DNA of 64,000 nucleotides from Planctomycetaceae bacterium (GCA_024642205.1 JAHEBQ010000018.1:1-64000), one strand, 5' to 3'. Shown: positions 34,536 to 44,336, numbered from the stretch's first letter. Numbers and translations: made by a program. Notes: generated by a model not told the origin, from the letters alone.

Positions 34536-34936
34536 ATGTCATCAGACGACACGCACGGAAACTGTAATGCGAATTCACCGGATGGCCGGTGCTTGCCTAC
34601 CCCCAGTGGAGGTAACAAGTTTATGGCCAGCTTTATCCCGGCGATGATCATACGATTCAGCTTGGGCCAAATGCAAGCGGCAAGGGAATCAGATGTTTCG
34701 CGGGCGAAAAGGAGCCAGTGGTGTGCATCGACATCTCCGCCAATGAGCAGCACATGGTCTCTGGAAGCGCCGAGCCGACGGTTCGAGTTTGGAATACTGA
34801 GACAGTTGAAGAAGCATCACGTTTTGAATTCGACAACAGATTTCCCTGTGTTGTGAAATTTGCCCACGATGTAAAGCTTGCTTCTGTTGCCAGTGCGGCC
34901 AGCGTAGTTCGATTCCTTGATTTTCAAGGCAGTTGA
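34536..34936 (+). pseudogene. Decayed WD40-repeat protein
   Basis: Fragments of a WD40 protein in two plus-strand frames. The first (around 34560-34615) gives NANSPDGRCLPTPSGGNK, like a FSPDGR...SGGxDxTV repeat. A shift to a second frame follows, with a stop at 34613. From there DDHTIQLGPNASGKGIRCFA, VVCIDISANEQHMVSGSAEP and TVRVWNTETVEEASRFEFDN, like LWD...GKEIRCFAGH and VRVWDTETGKE..., end at 34936. Key WD positions are mutated (QLGPNAS for RLWDxxS). No N-terminal kinase or other domain is visible. WD40 repeats often accompany planctomycete kinases. Confidence 0.65.
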
Positions 34937-35219
34937 ATGATTGGGCAAATGGACGCACATGAAGGACGGAAACAGTCGAATGCAGTTTCAACAAACAAGC
35001 GGTTATTCGTAAAGGTACGAATGGTGGCTCGGTCGATCATGACCCGCCGTTATCCAGAAGAACAGATTCGCGTCTCGGAGACGTAAGGGTTGCTTTCGCC
35101 TGTCGAAGCGCAGCGAAATAAACTGCCCAGCAAAAATCTGCGGGGCTATTGCGGATGTCAGGTACGAACGGCAGTCAACGGAGTACGATGAACAGCAGAG
35201 GCTTCTCGGTCGTCAACTT

Positions 35220-35675
35220 GTGGACGGCCAACGCCTCGACCAGGAAACAGGCGATGCCGCAGACCAGGCCCGCCAGGTGTTCAGTTTTCTCGCCAACGAC
35301 TGGTTGAAGATGGAACAGCGAGCCAGGCAGACTTCGCTTTCTGCCTTTTTGGTGGTTTTTGACTGGAAGGACGAGACCTCGTCGAAAGTTGAGGTCAGTT
35401 TCCTTTCCGGGACGGCCGTTTTGGTGAAACTGGAGAAACGATGCGTTGTACTGGCTCGGGTCAGCAACAGAGAACAAGAGCATGAGGGACTCTCCCTCGA
35501 CGATCAGGTCGGTGTGCTGAGCCCTTATGGCGAGTACAACAACGGCGAGACTGTCCGGTTATTTCGGATCGCTGAGACTGCTTCCGCTCACGACGAGTGG
35601 CAGACATTTAAGGAGTTGAGGGCGTTTGAGGCTGATTACGCCGCCAAACTTCGATTACTCGAATCATCTGTTTGA
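35220..35675 (+). CDS. Hypothetical protein, possibly a 5'-truncated gene
   Basis: A 151-codon frame starting at GTG 35220, without a clear ribosome binding site. The sequence looks coding: ADQARQVFSFLANDWLKMEQ, ARQTSLSAFLVVFDWKDETS, KVEVSFLSGTAVLVKLEKRC, GLSLDDQVGVLSPYGEYNNG and FKELRAFEADYAAKLRLLES. The same frame stays open upstream to a stop at 35040, and that part also looks coding in its second half (RYERQSTEYDEQQRLLGRQL), so the true N-terminus is probably lost. It lies next to the WD40 remnant. I do not recognise the family; it may be a partial or decayed gene. Confidence 0.42.
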   Translation: MDGQRLDQETGDAADQARQVFSFLANDWLKMEQRARQTSLSAFLVVFDWKDETSSKVEVSFLSGTAVLVKLEKRCVVLARVSNREQEHEGLSLDDQVGVLSPYGEYNNGETVRLFRIAETASAHDEWQTFKELRAFEADYAAKLRLLESSV

Positions 35676-35932
35676 CCTGTTCACTCGACGTCGTAAACTT
35701 TGGCGTCACAACGAGAAAACCGTTTGACCTGTTGGCCAAAGGGCTTGTTCGGAAAGATCGTCGGGGAAGTTGGTTTGAACGTTGAGCTTGGCCGATTTCG
35801 AGGGCACGCAACACAAACTACAATGGCTAGGTGCTCGCGGTCGGAGTGACCCTCGCCAGGCCAGTTTATCGGTTATGACTTGCAACTTTCTGTCGCATTT
35901 TTTTCGAAACAGATTCTTTGACCGAAGCAACG

Positions 35933-37168
35933 ATGGATCAACGACTGAGAAGAATCACGCGGGTCTGGGCGGGATTTGCGTTATTGCTTTTTGCCTCGAC
36001 CTGGAAACTCTGGACACCGCAGACTGAATTTCCGCAGATCCCGTTTTTCGAAATCCTGATCGATGTACCCGGCTGGGTGGATTGGGCCGCGCTGGCGATT
36101 GGCGGCTTGAGTTTGACGATCGGGCTGTTTTCGAGCTCTCGATCTCGCGTTTTGGGATCGTTGTGGATGTTTGCAATCGTTGTATCGTTGCTCGTTTTGC
36201 TGAACCAGCACCGATTGCAGCCATGGGTTTATCAATTGCTGGCATTTGCGATCATCATGGCGGCCGCGAGACCTTGCAACGCGATCACCTGGATGAGATG
36301 GATCGTGATCAGTATTTACATATTTTCGGCGATCAGCAAATTCGACTACCAGTTCATCCATACCGTCGGCGAGGAGGTGCTCTGGTGGTTGGCGGATAAA
36401 TTTGGTGTGGATACTTCCGCCTGGTCACCCTGGATTCGAAGCCGGATTGTGTTCAGTTTTCCGTTAGCCGAACTGCTCATCGGTCTCGGCTTGATGATTC
36501 CCGGAATTCGGCGAATCGCCGTGTTTGCTGCCGTCATGATGCACATGACTTTGCTTGCCGCGCTTTTGGGAAATGTCGATGGCCTGAGCGTAATTTTTTG
36601 GAACTTGTATTTTGTGGTTCAAGCGGTCTTGCTTTTTGGAAATCCCCCGAATCTCGATGCTTGGCAAAAAACAGAAGCAACCGGGACGAAGACCGGCGAG
36701 CCGCGCCAGTTGCGCAGCGACGCAGATCGAACAGGTTACCTTACGGAACCCATCGCGGCGGTGACTGCCATGTTTGTCCTACTTTTTCCATTGACTCAAC
36801 CGTTCGGAATCTGCGACCACTGGCCAGCGTGGCAGGTTTATGCGCCGCGCAGCAGTCGTGCCCGAATTGTGCGGATTGATCCAACGGACGGTCTTTGGGC
36901 TGACCCTTCAGGCTGGTCTGAGAAGACACTTCGGGCACCCGTTTATCCACAAGCGCGTTTTCAATTGGCGATTTCGATCGCGGCACAAGTCAGATTTCCC
37001 GAGGCGAACGGACTCCCGATCGAAGTATCCGGAGAATCAGACCGCTGGACAGGAGCTCGTCCGACTGAACTGCTGACGGGCGACCAGATAAGAATGCAAG
37101 TTGAGCGTTATTGGTTAAACTTGAAGCCCAGAGGGTTTTGGCGGGAGGAGAGGACCGCTCTGCAATGA
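35933..37168 (+). CDS. HTTM/DoxX-like integral membrane protein
   Basis: A 411-residue membrane protein; ATG 35933 is chosen over an upstream TTG (35918). About six to eight hydrophobic segments are visible, including WAGFALLLFASTWKLW, WAALAIGGLSLTIGLF, SLWMFAIVVSLLVLL, LLAFAIIMAAARP, IVISIYIFSAISKFD and VFAAVMMHMTLLAALL. The motif FSAISKFDYQFIHTVGEE resembles HTTM and DoxX-like families. A hydrophilic C-terminal tail follows (APRSSRARIVRIDPTDGLW). Function unknown. The gene stands apart from the decayed region to its left and starts a block of intact genes. Confidence 0.78.
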   Translation: MDQRLRRITRVWAGFALLLFASTWKLWTPQTEFPQIPFFEILIDVPGWVDWAALAIGGLSLTIGLFSSSRSRVLGSLWMFAIVVSLLVLLNQHRLQPWVYQLLAFAIIMAAARPCNAITWMRWIVISIYIFSAISKFDYQFIHTVGEEVLWWLADKFGVDTSAWSPWIRSRIVFSFPLAELLIGLGLMIPGIRRIAVFAAVMMHMTLLAALLGNVDGLSVIFWNLYFVVQAVLLFGNPPNLDAWQKTEATGTKTGEPRQLRSDADRTGYLTEPIAAVTAMFVLLFPLTQPFGICDHWPAWQVYAPRSSRARIVRIDPTDGLWADPSGWSEKTLRAPVYPQARFQLAISIAAQVRFPEANGLPIEVSGESDRWTGARPTELLTGDQIRMQVERYWLNLKPRGFWREERTALQ

Positions 37169-37476
37169 TTCCTCTGTACGAAAAGTACTCTGGTCATGTA
37201 AACGAAGCTAAGGACAGCCGGTTTGATTCGAGGGCCTTTCTCCGGCCAGAACTTATCCCGCTCCAGGATTCGGGTGGGTGATCCGCCGGAATTTGACCCC
37301 CAGTTTGCAAGCCTTTCGACAAGGGTGTCCCGCGTCCAGAATCCGCTCGCGAACGTAATGTGCGAAATGATATATCCGCTTGATTCCGGCCGAAGCAACC
37401 GAGGAACACGAATTTCTGTTGTCCCGTGTGTCACCGGGGAGGAATCGCCGGTGGCTCAGTTTGCCGACAACCCCGG
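37169..37476. other. Convergent intergenic region
   Basis: Lies between the convergent stops of the membrane protein and the acyltransferase gene. Only short conflicting frames are present. No clear hairpin with a T tract was identified. Confidence 0.4.
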
Positions 37477-38286
37477 TCAGCCAACGCGTCGGTTGGACGG
37501 GTTTGGTTCGTCCTGGCCAACCAATTCAAACTTGAGATTCGTCGACGGCTTATTTTCGAATACCAATCGATTCGTTCGACGGCAGCGGACGAAACGCTGC
37601 TGGCCAGCCATCTTTTTCTTCGAATCCGCCCAGTGCTGGGCTTCGACCGTCAAATCGTTCATCAACACCTGAACTCCGGAGCGGCATATCTCGAGTTTGT
37701 CACGCTTGGATTTTCGAGGAACACGAATTTTCGGTCCAAAGATCATGCGAACGCGCGACGTCGGACGCGGAATCGCGAACTGGTCCCAGGTTTTCAACCG
37801 ATGGGGGTTGCTAATCCCAATACCAACAGGAACCAGTGGGATTCCCAGCAACGAAGCCAGGTAGACCGGCCCCATGGCCATCTCTCGTCTGGGTCCGCGC
37901 GGGCCATCCGGTGTCATTGCGATGCTGGAGAATTGAGAGTTCGTTTTCATTTGGCGAATCGCAGAGGACCCACCACGTGTCGAACTGCCGCGGACGATAC
38001 TCAGGCCAAGCGATTCGGCGGTCTGGTTGACCCATTCACCATCCCGGTGCTGCGAACAAAGCACCGTTAGTGGAGTGTGTCCCCAGCGAGGCAGAACAAC
38101 GACAATGTACTCATGCCAAAACGAAAAAATCACGTGCTCATTGTATTCAGGCCTGGCCGGATCAACCGAGCGGTCATAATGGCGAATACGGAAATTCAAA
38201 AGATCAAGTGCGCGTGGCATGACCAGCGCGTTGAGTTGACCCATGATCTTTTGTTTTAGCGTTGCTTCTGACACTCGCTTCAGCAT
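37477..38286 (-). CDS. DUF374 lysophospholipid acyltransferase family protein
   Basis: A 269-residue protein of the DUF374 branch of the lysophospholipid acyltransferase (LPLAT) superfamily. The start is the ATG complementary to 38284-38286, preceded by AGGCAAGG. Characteristic segments are FSFWHEYIVVVLP, CSQHRDGEWVNQTAESLGLS, RGSSTRGGSSAIRQM, AMTPDGPRGPRREMAMGPVY and LGIPLVPVGIGIS. The usual LPLAT catalytic H(x)4D is represented here by the HRDGE segment. It probably acylates a lipid A precursor or lysophospholipid; the exact acceptor is not clear. There is no obvious signal peptide. The gene lies 208 bp downstream of dapF on the same strand. Confidence 0.85.
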   Translation of the reverse strand: MLKRVSEATLKQKIMGQLNALVMPRALDLLNFRIRHYDRSVDPARPEYNEHVIFSFWHEYIVVVLPRWGHTPLTVLCSQHRDGEWVNQTAESLGLSIVRGSSTRGGSSAIRQMKTNSQFSSIAMTPDGPRGPRREMAMGPVYLASLLGIPLVPVGIGISNPHRLKTWDQFAIPRPTSRVRMIFGPKIRVPRKSKRDKLEICRSGVQVLMNDLTVEAQHWADSKKKMAGQQRFVRCRRTNRLVFENKPSTNLKFELVGQDEPNPSNRRVG

Positions 38287-38494
38287 CCTTGCCTGATGGC
38301 GTTTTCCGATTCCGATGTTCGCAAATTCCCAAAATTGATCATCAGTCGAAACAAGCAGACACCCGCTCGTTCAAACCGTTCGCCAATTCTCAACTCCCAA
38401 ACAATTCAACACGCACGCCGGGGTACCTCCCAATCAATTTGGCCTTTGATTCGCACCGCGCGAGTGTGTTCGGATTTCGAATTTTGCTTCTGGT

Positions 38495-39355
38495 TCAATT
38501 TTGGTTTTCATCCCACGTTCCGCTGAAAACCTCCGTGGCCGGACCGGTCATGAAAACGTGGTTTGATTTCTCGTCCCACTCGAGAAACAGGGTTCCTCCA
38601 AGCAGGTGATTCGTTAATTTTCTTTCTGTCCGCCCCGCCAGTACACCCGCGACACAAACAGCACTTGCACCCGTTCCACACGCCAACGTCTCGCCGGACC
38701 CACGCTCCCAAGTTCGTTGCCGGACCTCGGTGCGAGAAACGATTTCGACAAACTCAACATTGATCCGGGCGGGAAAGCGTGCGTCTTTTTCAATTCTCGG
38801 ACCCAACCCAAGTACCCAATCGTCGGTTGCCTCGTCGACAAAAATTACACAATGCGGATTGCCCATTGACACACAAGTCACTTGAAATTCCTGGCCGCCG
38901 ACCGACATCGGCACGTTGACGACATGGTTGTTCGCCTTCGGATTTCCAGCAATCGTCGTCGGAATCCCGGACGCTAGCAAAATCGGTTCCCCCATGTCGA
39001 CACGGACCTGACGAACTTTACCGTTTTCCGTCTCAACGTCCAATGCCAAGATACCCGCACCTGTTTCAATTTTCAGCTGGTTTTTCTGACATATCCCGTG
39101 ATCGTAAACGTATTTCGCGACGCACCGAATTCCATTGCCACACATTTCGGCTTCGCTTCCATCGGCGTTAAACATTCGCATCCGGGCATCCGCCACGCTG
39201 GATGGACAGATCAGGATTAGGCCATCGCCACCGATCCCTTTGTGTCGATCCGCGACAGCAATCGAAAGTGAAGCCGGGTCGGCAGGAATCTCATTGGCAA
39301 AGCAATCTATATAGACGTAATCATTGCCGGCACCGTGCATTTTAGTGAATTGCAT
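38495..39355 (-). CDS. dapF: Diaminopimelate epimerase DapF
   Basis: A 286-residue DapF, converting LL- to meso-diaminopimelate for lysine and peptidoglycan synthesis. N-terminus [17 protein letters not shown] is typical. The two catalytic cysteines are C72 in [13 protein letters not shown] and C226 in [38 protein letters not shown] and [12 protein letters not shown] also fit. Length matches the family. Its presence shows the meso-DAP route. Confidence 0.97.
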   Translation of the reverse strand: MQFTKMHGAGNDYVYIDCFANEIPADPASLSIAVADRHKGIGGDGLILICPSSVADARMRMFNADGSEAEMCGNGIRCVAKYVYDHGICQKNQLKIETGAGILALDVETENGKVRQVRVDMGEPILLASGIPTTIAGNPKANNHVVNVPMSVGGQEFQVTCVSMGNPHCVIFVDEATDDWVLGLGPRIEKDARFPARINVEFVEIVSRTEVRQRTWERGSGETLACGTGASAVCVAGVLAGRTERKLTNHLLGGTLFLEWDEKSNHVFMTGPATEVFSGTWDENQN

Positions 39356-39554
39356 TTTGTAAATCAGTTTCGAATGGATTCTCGTCCAGGAACTGGATCC
39401 TGGAATTAACGCGCATTTTGTTCATCCGGGCGCTGTATCCGCAAGGGATGGACCTTAAGTCGCCTGCATACCGATACCGTTTGGCAGCCGCATGCGACGT
39501 TCAGGAGGACCTTTGAATTTCGTGGAATCGAACGCGCGATCCGATCAACGGGGT

Positions 39555-39857
39555 TCAGAGCGGATCGCCAGAAGGTTGATCGAGCGGTTTCGCGGCGAGA
39601 ATAGCCTGCGTGCTGGCCAGCTCTTCCTTGAGTAAGGCGCGAGCGAGCTGATGGTCCTGCCATGCTACACGCGCGGCTTTGAGCTGTTGACGATAGCGAA
39701 AAACATACAAGAACAAGAATACGCCGAAGTAAAGAAGAAGATACAGGAAAACAACCAGATACAACGGTGACTTGGCCAGCCAGAGTCCGAACGTCAGGAG
39801 AATTGCAAGAATCGTCGTCAGCAGGAACAACCCGCGAATCGTGAATCGTATTTTCAT
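39555..39857 (-). CDS. Small two-helix membrane protein
   Basis: A 100-residue protein; the ATG complementary to 39855-39857 is chosen because it begins 7 bp after the upstream gene's stop, and a longer frame to 39923 overlaps that gene. Two hydrophobic helices: GLFLLTTILAILLTFGLWLA and LYLVVFLYLLLYFGVFLFLY. A basic, helical C-terminus (FRYRQQLKAARVAWQDHQLA) follows. Position suggests translational coupling to the heme-motif gene before it. No family recognised. Confidence 0.7.
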   Translation of the reverse strand: MKIRFTIRGLFLLTTILAILLTFGLWLAKSPLYLVVFLYLLLYFGVFLFLYVFRYRQQLKAARVAWQDHQLARALLKEELASTQAILAAKPLDQPSGDPL

Positions 39858-39864
39858 GCGGACG

Positions 39865-41202
39865 TCACTCCAGGACACCAGTCTCTTCCAGAATTTCCTT
39901 GATCGCCAACCGATCCGCTGCACTCAGATGGGCGAATTTTTTTGAAACTTCTTCGCTGGACAAAACATCCTTCAATCGTTTGACGACTCGAGAATGCACG
40001 CTCTCCGGTAGTTGGCGAAAACTATCCGAGTAGATCAAAAAGCTACACGGGTACTTGAACATGCGCTTTTCCAAATCAAACTCGCGAAGACTCCGTTCGC
40101 TGGAATCGAACGGACCACGCTTTTGAAACTCGGTGGCGAACTCGCTGGTGCCCAGGATTGGACCGTTCAATTCCGCTTCGCCACAAAACAACAAAGCTTC
40201 AACCACTTTATCGGCCGCGGAATCGTACCGACGTCGGGTTGATTCGGATTCGAAATCAGGCTTGCGTTCAAACACTTTGTTCATCACTTGCAGGTCATAG
40301 GCTGCTTGCTGGCCGGCAAAACTCGCTTCCGTAATGACGTTGTGCATGTAAACCTGATGTTGGAGCACCAACAACGCCACAATATCGCTATGCGAAGTCA
40401 AATAGGGGGAGGTGTCAAAAAAACCTTTCAAATCGATGGTATTGGCTCCAGCTTCAGTATCCAATTCGGACTGTTCTCGCTGAAGTCGGCGAACCGAACT
40501 TGCTTCCGACACTGGCAGCCATGAGTTTCCGCGATGGCGCAACTGACCATGGGTTCCCGTGACATACCATCCGCCAAATCGCTCATGAAAATCGGACTGG
40601 TGACTGATCAGACTCGTCCCCAGTGAATATTCCGGCATGCCTGTCTCGTTGGGGAAAACACTACGAACGATATGTCCGGGTCGACCTCTCGTATGCGTTG
40701 CCCCATGACACTGCAGGCATCGAGCCGTTTCACGCAGGAGCATCGGCGAATCGGCCTTTTCCTGTTTGACTGAATAAAACGTTGCGCCCAAGTGTGGGTC
40801 GGCGGCAGAAATCTCGATCACGTTGCCATGGGGGACCCAGCCAACATAGGTTTCGTCATTGAAATAAACGGCGCGCGGTGTCTGGGGCGTAATCCGGCTG
40901 ACTTGCAGGCTGGTCTTGGAGAAAACCAGGCTTTGAGAAGAAACCGGGATTTGCAGGTTGGCAAGGATCGCTTCGAGATAACCGTGCTCGTCGTTCCACT
41001 CAAGCGAAGCCGACCCGGTTGCCAGCCTCTCGGCAAGTTGCTGAACCGGGTCTGTCGGCTTGGTTGTGCTGTAGAGGATCGGTGGCTGTTCGAATTTGTC
41101 CTGAGCCCAAGTATTGTGGTTGAACAGAAGCGCAACCATCAATCCAAACGGGATCTGCCATCTCAATTTTTGAAAGGAAGTCGGCAAGAGTCGGGCTTTC
41201 AC
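39865..41202 (-). CDS. Exported protein with one CxxCH heme motif
   Basis: A 445-residue protein starting with GTG at 41202 (no ATG before the signal region). The signal peptide covers about residues 15-33 (IPFGLMVALLFNHNTWAQ). One c-type cytochrome motif, C162-L-Q-C165-H166, lies in ARCLQCHGATHTRGRPGH, and a second-half pattern (DIVALLVLQHQVYMHN) may be helical. The region VYFNDETYVGWVPHGNVIEI suggests a beta-rich domain. It resembles planctomycete exported proteins of unknown function with a single heme site. The following small membrane protein (39555) starts 7 bp after its stop. Confidence 0.75.
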   Translation of the reverse strand: MKARLLPTSFQKLRWQIPFGLMVALLFNHNTWAQDKFEQPPILYSTTKPTDPVQQLAERLATGSASLEWNDEHGYLEAILANLQIPVSSQSLVFSKTSLQVSRITPQTPRAVYFNDETYVGWVPHGNVIEISAADPHLGATFYSVKQEKADSPMLLRETARCLQCHGATHTRGRPGHIVRSVFPNETGMPEYSLGTSLISHQSDFHERFGGWYVTGTHGQLRHRGNSWLPVSEASSVRRLQREQSELDTEAGANTIDLKGFFDTSPYLTSHSDIVALLVLQHQVYMHNVITEASFAGQQAAYDLQVMNKVFERKPDFESESTRRRYDSAADKVVEALLFCGEAELNGPILGTSEFATEFQKRGPFDSSERSLREFDLEKRMFKYPCSFLIYSDSFRQLPESVHSRVVKRLKDVLSSEEVSKKFAHLSAADRLAIKEILEETGVLE

Positions 41203-41487
41203 TGAATTGAGGTTGCTGGCCCTTTAATGATCATAAACTATGGTGTGCTCGAGAACTTGGACTCGGGCACCAACAAATCGCGCCATGGACCGTCGCAAAC
41301 GCGTTCGACCCGCATTGCCAGAAGCCGACATCAGGAGTTCTCAACCCGCGAACAATTTTTGGGTCACCACGATACTTGGTCAAGCCAATATTATGACGCG
41401 CGAAGCCGGTGTTTGATTGTCCTAATATCACTCTGCGCCAATATGTCGCAGACGGAAGTCAGCGGACCCATTCCCTGGAAAGTCGAG
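41203..41487. other. Intergenic with no recognised gene
   Basis: Together with the terminator, the 340 bp between the heme-motif gene and ndk. Both neighbouring genes lie on the minus strand, so this should contain the promoter for the heme-motif gene. No coding frame is supported. Confidence 0.4.
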
Positions 41488-41520
41488 AAAAAGCCCCAGC
41501 CGACCTGAAGGTTCGGCTGG
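41488..41520 (-). terminator. Rho-independent terminator downstream of ndk
   Basis: On the minus strand, just past the ndk stop (41543), a hairpin pairs CCAGCCGA (41496-41503) with TCGGCTGG (41513-41520), with CC/GG (504-505/510-511) closing a TGAA loop and one bulged T at 41512. On the minus strand it is followed by GGGGCTTTTTC, giving a run of five T. Stem and T tract fit an intrinsic terminator for ndk. Confidence 0.6.
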
Positions 41521-41542
41521 CGCAATTTCGAGAAAACTCCAT

Positions 41543-42001
41543 TTATTCGTCGCCTGCTTTGAACCACGGCGTCAAAGTCGGGCTGTAAGGGCAGATCTCG
41601 GATGGCGAAAAATACAAGTTGATTTCGCGTTGTGAGGCTTCGGGCCCATCAGAAGCATGAACCAGATTCATTTGACGGCTGCTGCTGTAATCGCCTCGGA
41701 TCGTACCGGCGGCCGCCTTCAGCCCATTGGTTGCCCCCAGCATATCCCGGACGACACGGATGACTTCGAGGCCTTCGACGACCATTGCGACCACTGGTGC
41801 ACCGGTAATAAACTCTTCGAGGCCGGGGTAAAACGGTTTTTCGACGTGTTCGGCGTAATGTTGTTTCGCAAGTTCCGGGGTAACTTGAATCAGTTTCATC
41901 GCGATAATATTGATCGCCTTTTCCTCGAAACGGGAAATGATGTTGCCGACCAGGCGTCGCTGGACGCAGTCAGGTTTGAGTAGAACGAGTGATCTTTCCA
42001 T
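41543..42001 (-). CDS. ndk: Nucleoside diphosphate kinase
   Basis: A 152-residue NDK; the start is the ATG complementary to 41999-42001, giving the typical N-terminus MERSLVLLKPDCVQRRLVGN. The open frame to 42139 would add an unusual prefix. The phosphohistidine is H115 in NLVHASDGPE. VVAMVVEGLEVIRVVRDMLG and GTIRGDYSSSRQ are typical. It transfers the gamma phosphate from ATP to NDPs. Length matches the family. A terminator follows it. Confidence 0.96.
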   Translation of the reverse strand: MERSLVLLKPDCVQRRLVGNIISRFEEKAINIIAMKLIQVTPELAKQHYAEHVEKPFYPGLEEFITGAPVVAMVVEGLEVIRVVRDMLGATNGLKAAAGTIRGDYSSSRQMNLVHASDGPEASQREINLYFSPSEICPYSPTLTPWFKAGDE

Positions 42002-42396
42002 CGCGGTGAATAAACCTCTGTTGAAGGGGGGTGAAATTTGGCCAAAATCGGCATGGGATTCGGATTCTAACAGAGTTTTCCCCCTTTCGAAAACCGGAGA
42101 TATTTGGGAAACTTCCTCTTTGGTCGCGACAGAATTCACCCTTTGGAATCGAGATCTTCGAATTCAAAAAGCTCAACCCGGGCATGAATTACTTTTAGAT
42201 CAGCCGCGTTGTTTTTTTCAGCGCTTATATTTTCCAACTCTCAATTCATCTAAAATAGTCGTCGAATCTTCAAACAGAATTCATCTTGGTTAGCGTTCGA
42301 CGTATCTTCCCGACGAACTTTGATTCTTAGCTCGAATTCTTGTACCTGTTGATTCTGATTCCAGCTTTGATCGAGTCTGTCTCCAACGAGCTTAGA
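42002..42396. other. Divergent promoter region of ndk and korA
   Basis: 395 bp between divergent ndk and korA starts. It is more AT-rich near 42190-42300. A perfect 10-bp palindrome TTTGGCCAAA lies at 42037-42046, about 36 bp from the ndk start; it may be an operator but no regulator is identifiable. No coding frame is supported. Confidence 0.4.
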
Positions 42397-44274
42397 ATGA
42401 TTAGTGCCAACGATCAGTTTCCTCCTACCCAGAAACCATCTGAATCTGTTTCCGGAGTTACCGTGCGACTTGCCGGCGACTCCGGTGATGGTATGCAGTT
42501 GCTGGGAACCCAGCTAACCAATACATCTGCACTTTCCGGCAACGATGTCGCGACATTCCCGGACTTTCCGGCGGAGATTCGGGCTCCCCGCGGAACCACT
42601 GCCGGTGTCAGCGGATTTCAGGTCCAATTCTCGGCCCAGGAGATTTTTACGCCTGGCGATGGCCTGGATGCGTTGGTGTGCATGAATCCCGCGGCGCTGG
42701 TGACGAATCTGGCCGATCTTAAAAGCACAGGAATTCTGATCGTCAATTCGGACAGCTTTGAAGCCAAGGATTTGAAACTGGCCAAGCTCGCGACAAACCC
42801 GCTCGAAGACGGAACGATCGACAAATTCCGAACGATCAAGGTTCCGATGACATCGCTGACGCGGGGAGCGGTTGAGCCGACTGGGCTTTCGGTCAAATTG
42901 GCCGATCGCTGCAAGAACTTTTTCGCGATGGGGTTGGTGTTCTGGCTTTATGGTCGTGACGTCGATCCCACGTTGAGGTTTATCGACAACAAGTTTTCTT
43001 CCAAGCCGGAAATCGCCGAAGCAAACCGGCTGGCACTGAAAGCGGGCTGGCATTACGGGGAAACAACCGAAGACTTTGTTTCGACGTACCAGGTACCCGC
43101 TGCGGAGCTGGAACCTGGCACTTACAAAAACATCATGGGTAACCAGGCTTTGGCTTGGGGGCTGATCGCTGCGGCGAAACTCAGTGGCAAGGAGCTGTTT
43201 CTTGGCTCGTACCCGATCACACCGGCCAGCGATATTTTGCATGAGTTGAGCAAGCACAAGCACTTTGGTGTGCGGACATTCCAGGCCGAAGACGAAATCG
43301 CCGCCGTTTGCTCGGCAGTCGGCGCGGCGTTTGGTGGAAGCATGTCCGTTACGACCAGCAGCGGCCCCGGAATCGCGCTCAAAGGAGAGGGCATGGGATT
43401 GGGCCTGATTCTCGAACTTCCCATGATCATTATCGACGTCCAACGAGGTGGTCCCAGCACAGGACTGCCAACAAAGACCGAACAGTCTGACTTGATGATG
43501 ACGATGTACGGGCGAAATGGTGAGTCGCCTCTGCCCGTGATTGCGGCCCGCAGTCCAAGCGACTGTTTCAACGTCGCCATTGAGGCGTGGCATGTTGCCA
43601 CACGGTACATGACTCCGGTCATCATTCTTTCCGACGGATACATCGCCAATGGCGCCGAACCGTGGAGAATCCCGAATGTCAGCGACCTTCCCGAGATCAA
43701 GGTCAATCACCCGACCGAGCCAAACGACGGTGAGAGGTTTTTGCCTTACCAACGAGACGAAAATTTGGCACGCCCCTGGGCTTTGCCAGGTACACCGAAC
43801 CTGATGCACCGCGTCGGCGGACTGGAAAAACAGGATGGTACCGGAAACGTGAGTTACGATCCGCACAATCACCAACACATGGTCCAAACGCGGGCAAGGA
43901 AAGTCGAGAAGGTCGCGGAATTCATCGACGAAGCCAAGATCGAAGGATCAATGGAAGGAACGTTGGTTCTAAGTTGGGGCGGAACATACGGTGCGTGTCA
44001 CACGGCAGTCGAATCCTGCATCGCCGAGGGAATGGACGTCGGACACGTGCACCTTCGTTGGATCAATCCATTCCCGAGGAACCTCGGTCAAATCATCGAG
44101 CAATTCGATCGCGTGGTTGTGCCGGAGCTAAATACTGGTCAGCTTTCAGCATTGATCAGGCAGCGATTCCTCGTTGATGCTCGAGGGATTAACAAGATCC
44201 AGGGTAAACCGTTCCATGTCAATGAAATCGTGGATGGGATCAGGGCATTTGCCGAATGTGCGGTTTCCAAATAG
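42397..44274 (+). CDS. korA: 2-oxoacid:ferredoxin oxidoreductase, alpha subunit with fused gamma domain
   Basis: A 625-residue subunit with a gamma domain (about residues 20-205) and alpha domain (about 235-610) fused. The start is ATG 42397; a longer frame begins at 42340. The gamma part has VRLAGDSGDGMQLLGTQLTN and ATFPDFPAEIRAPRGTTAG. The alpha part has GNQALAWGLIAAAKL, FLGSYPITPASDILHEL, TFQAEDEIAAVCSAVGAAFG, VTTSSGPGIALKGEG and IDVQRGGPSTGLPTKTEQSD. This fusion type is usual for 2-oxoglutarate (or similar) oxidoreductases that make acyl-CoA and reduced ferredoxin. Substrate is inferred from architecture and partner korB, 62 bp downstream; a pyruvate or branched-chain acid cannot be excluded. 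Confidence 0.9.
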   Translation: MISANDQFPPTQKPSESVSGVTVRLAGDSGDGMQLLGTQLTNTSALSGNDVATFPDFPAEIRAPRGTTAGVSGFQVQFSAQEIFTPGDGLDALVCMNPAALVTNLADLKSTGILIVNSDSFEAKDLKLAKLATNPLEDGTIDKFRTIKVPMTSLTRGAVEPTGLSVKLADRCKNFFAMGLVFWLYGRDVDPTLRFIDNKFSSKPEIAEANRLALKAGWHYGETTEDFVSTYQVPAAELEPGTYKNIMGNQALAWGLIAAAKLSGKELFLGSYPITPASDILHELSKHKHFGVRTFQAEDEIAAVCSAVGAAFGGSMSVTTSSGPGIALKGEGMGLGLILELPMIIIDVQRGGPSTGLPTKTEQSDLMMTMYGRNGESPLPVIAARSPSDCFNVAIEAWHVATRYMTPVIILSDGYIANGAEPWRIPNVSDLPEIKVNHPTEPNDGERFLPYQRDENLARPWALPGTPNLMHRVGGLEKQDGTGNVSYDPHNHQHMVQTRARKVEKVAEFIDEAKIEGSMEGTLVLSWGGTYGACHTAVESCIAEGMDVGHVHLRWINPFPRNLGQIIEQFDRVVVPELNTGQLSALIRQRFLVDARGINKIQGKPFHVNEIVDGIRAFAECAVSK

Positions 44275-44336
44275 CCCGCGCGGCCGCCCGTTTTCCCATT
44301 ACCACTCAAAACCATCAACTCCCATAAGCCCGATCA

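Noticed and set aside
42514-43887. 457-codon minus-strand frame
   Set aside because: Antisense to korA; no recognisable motif.
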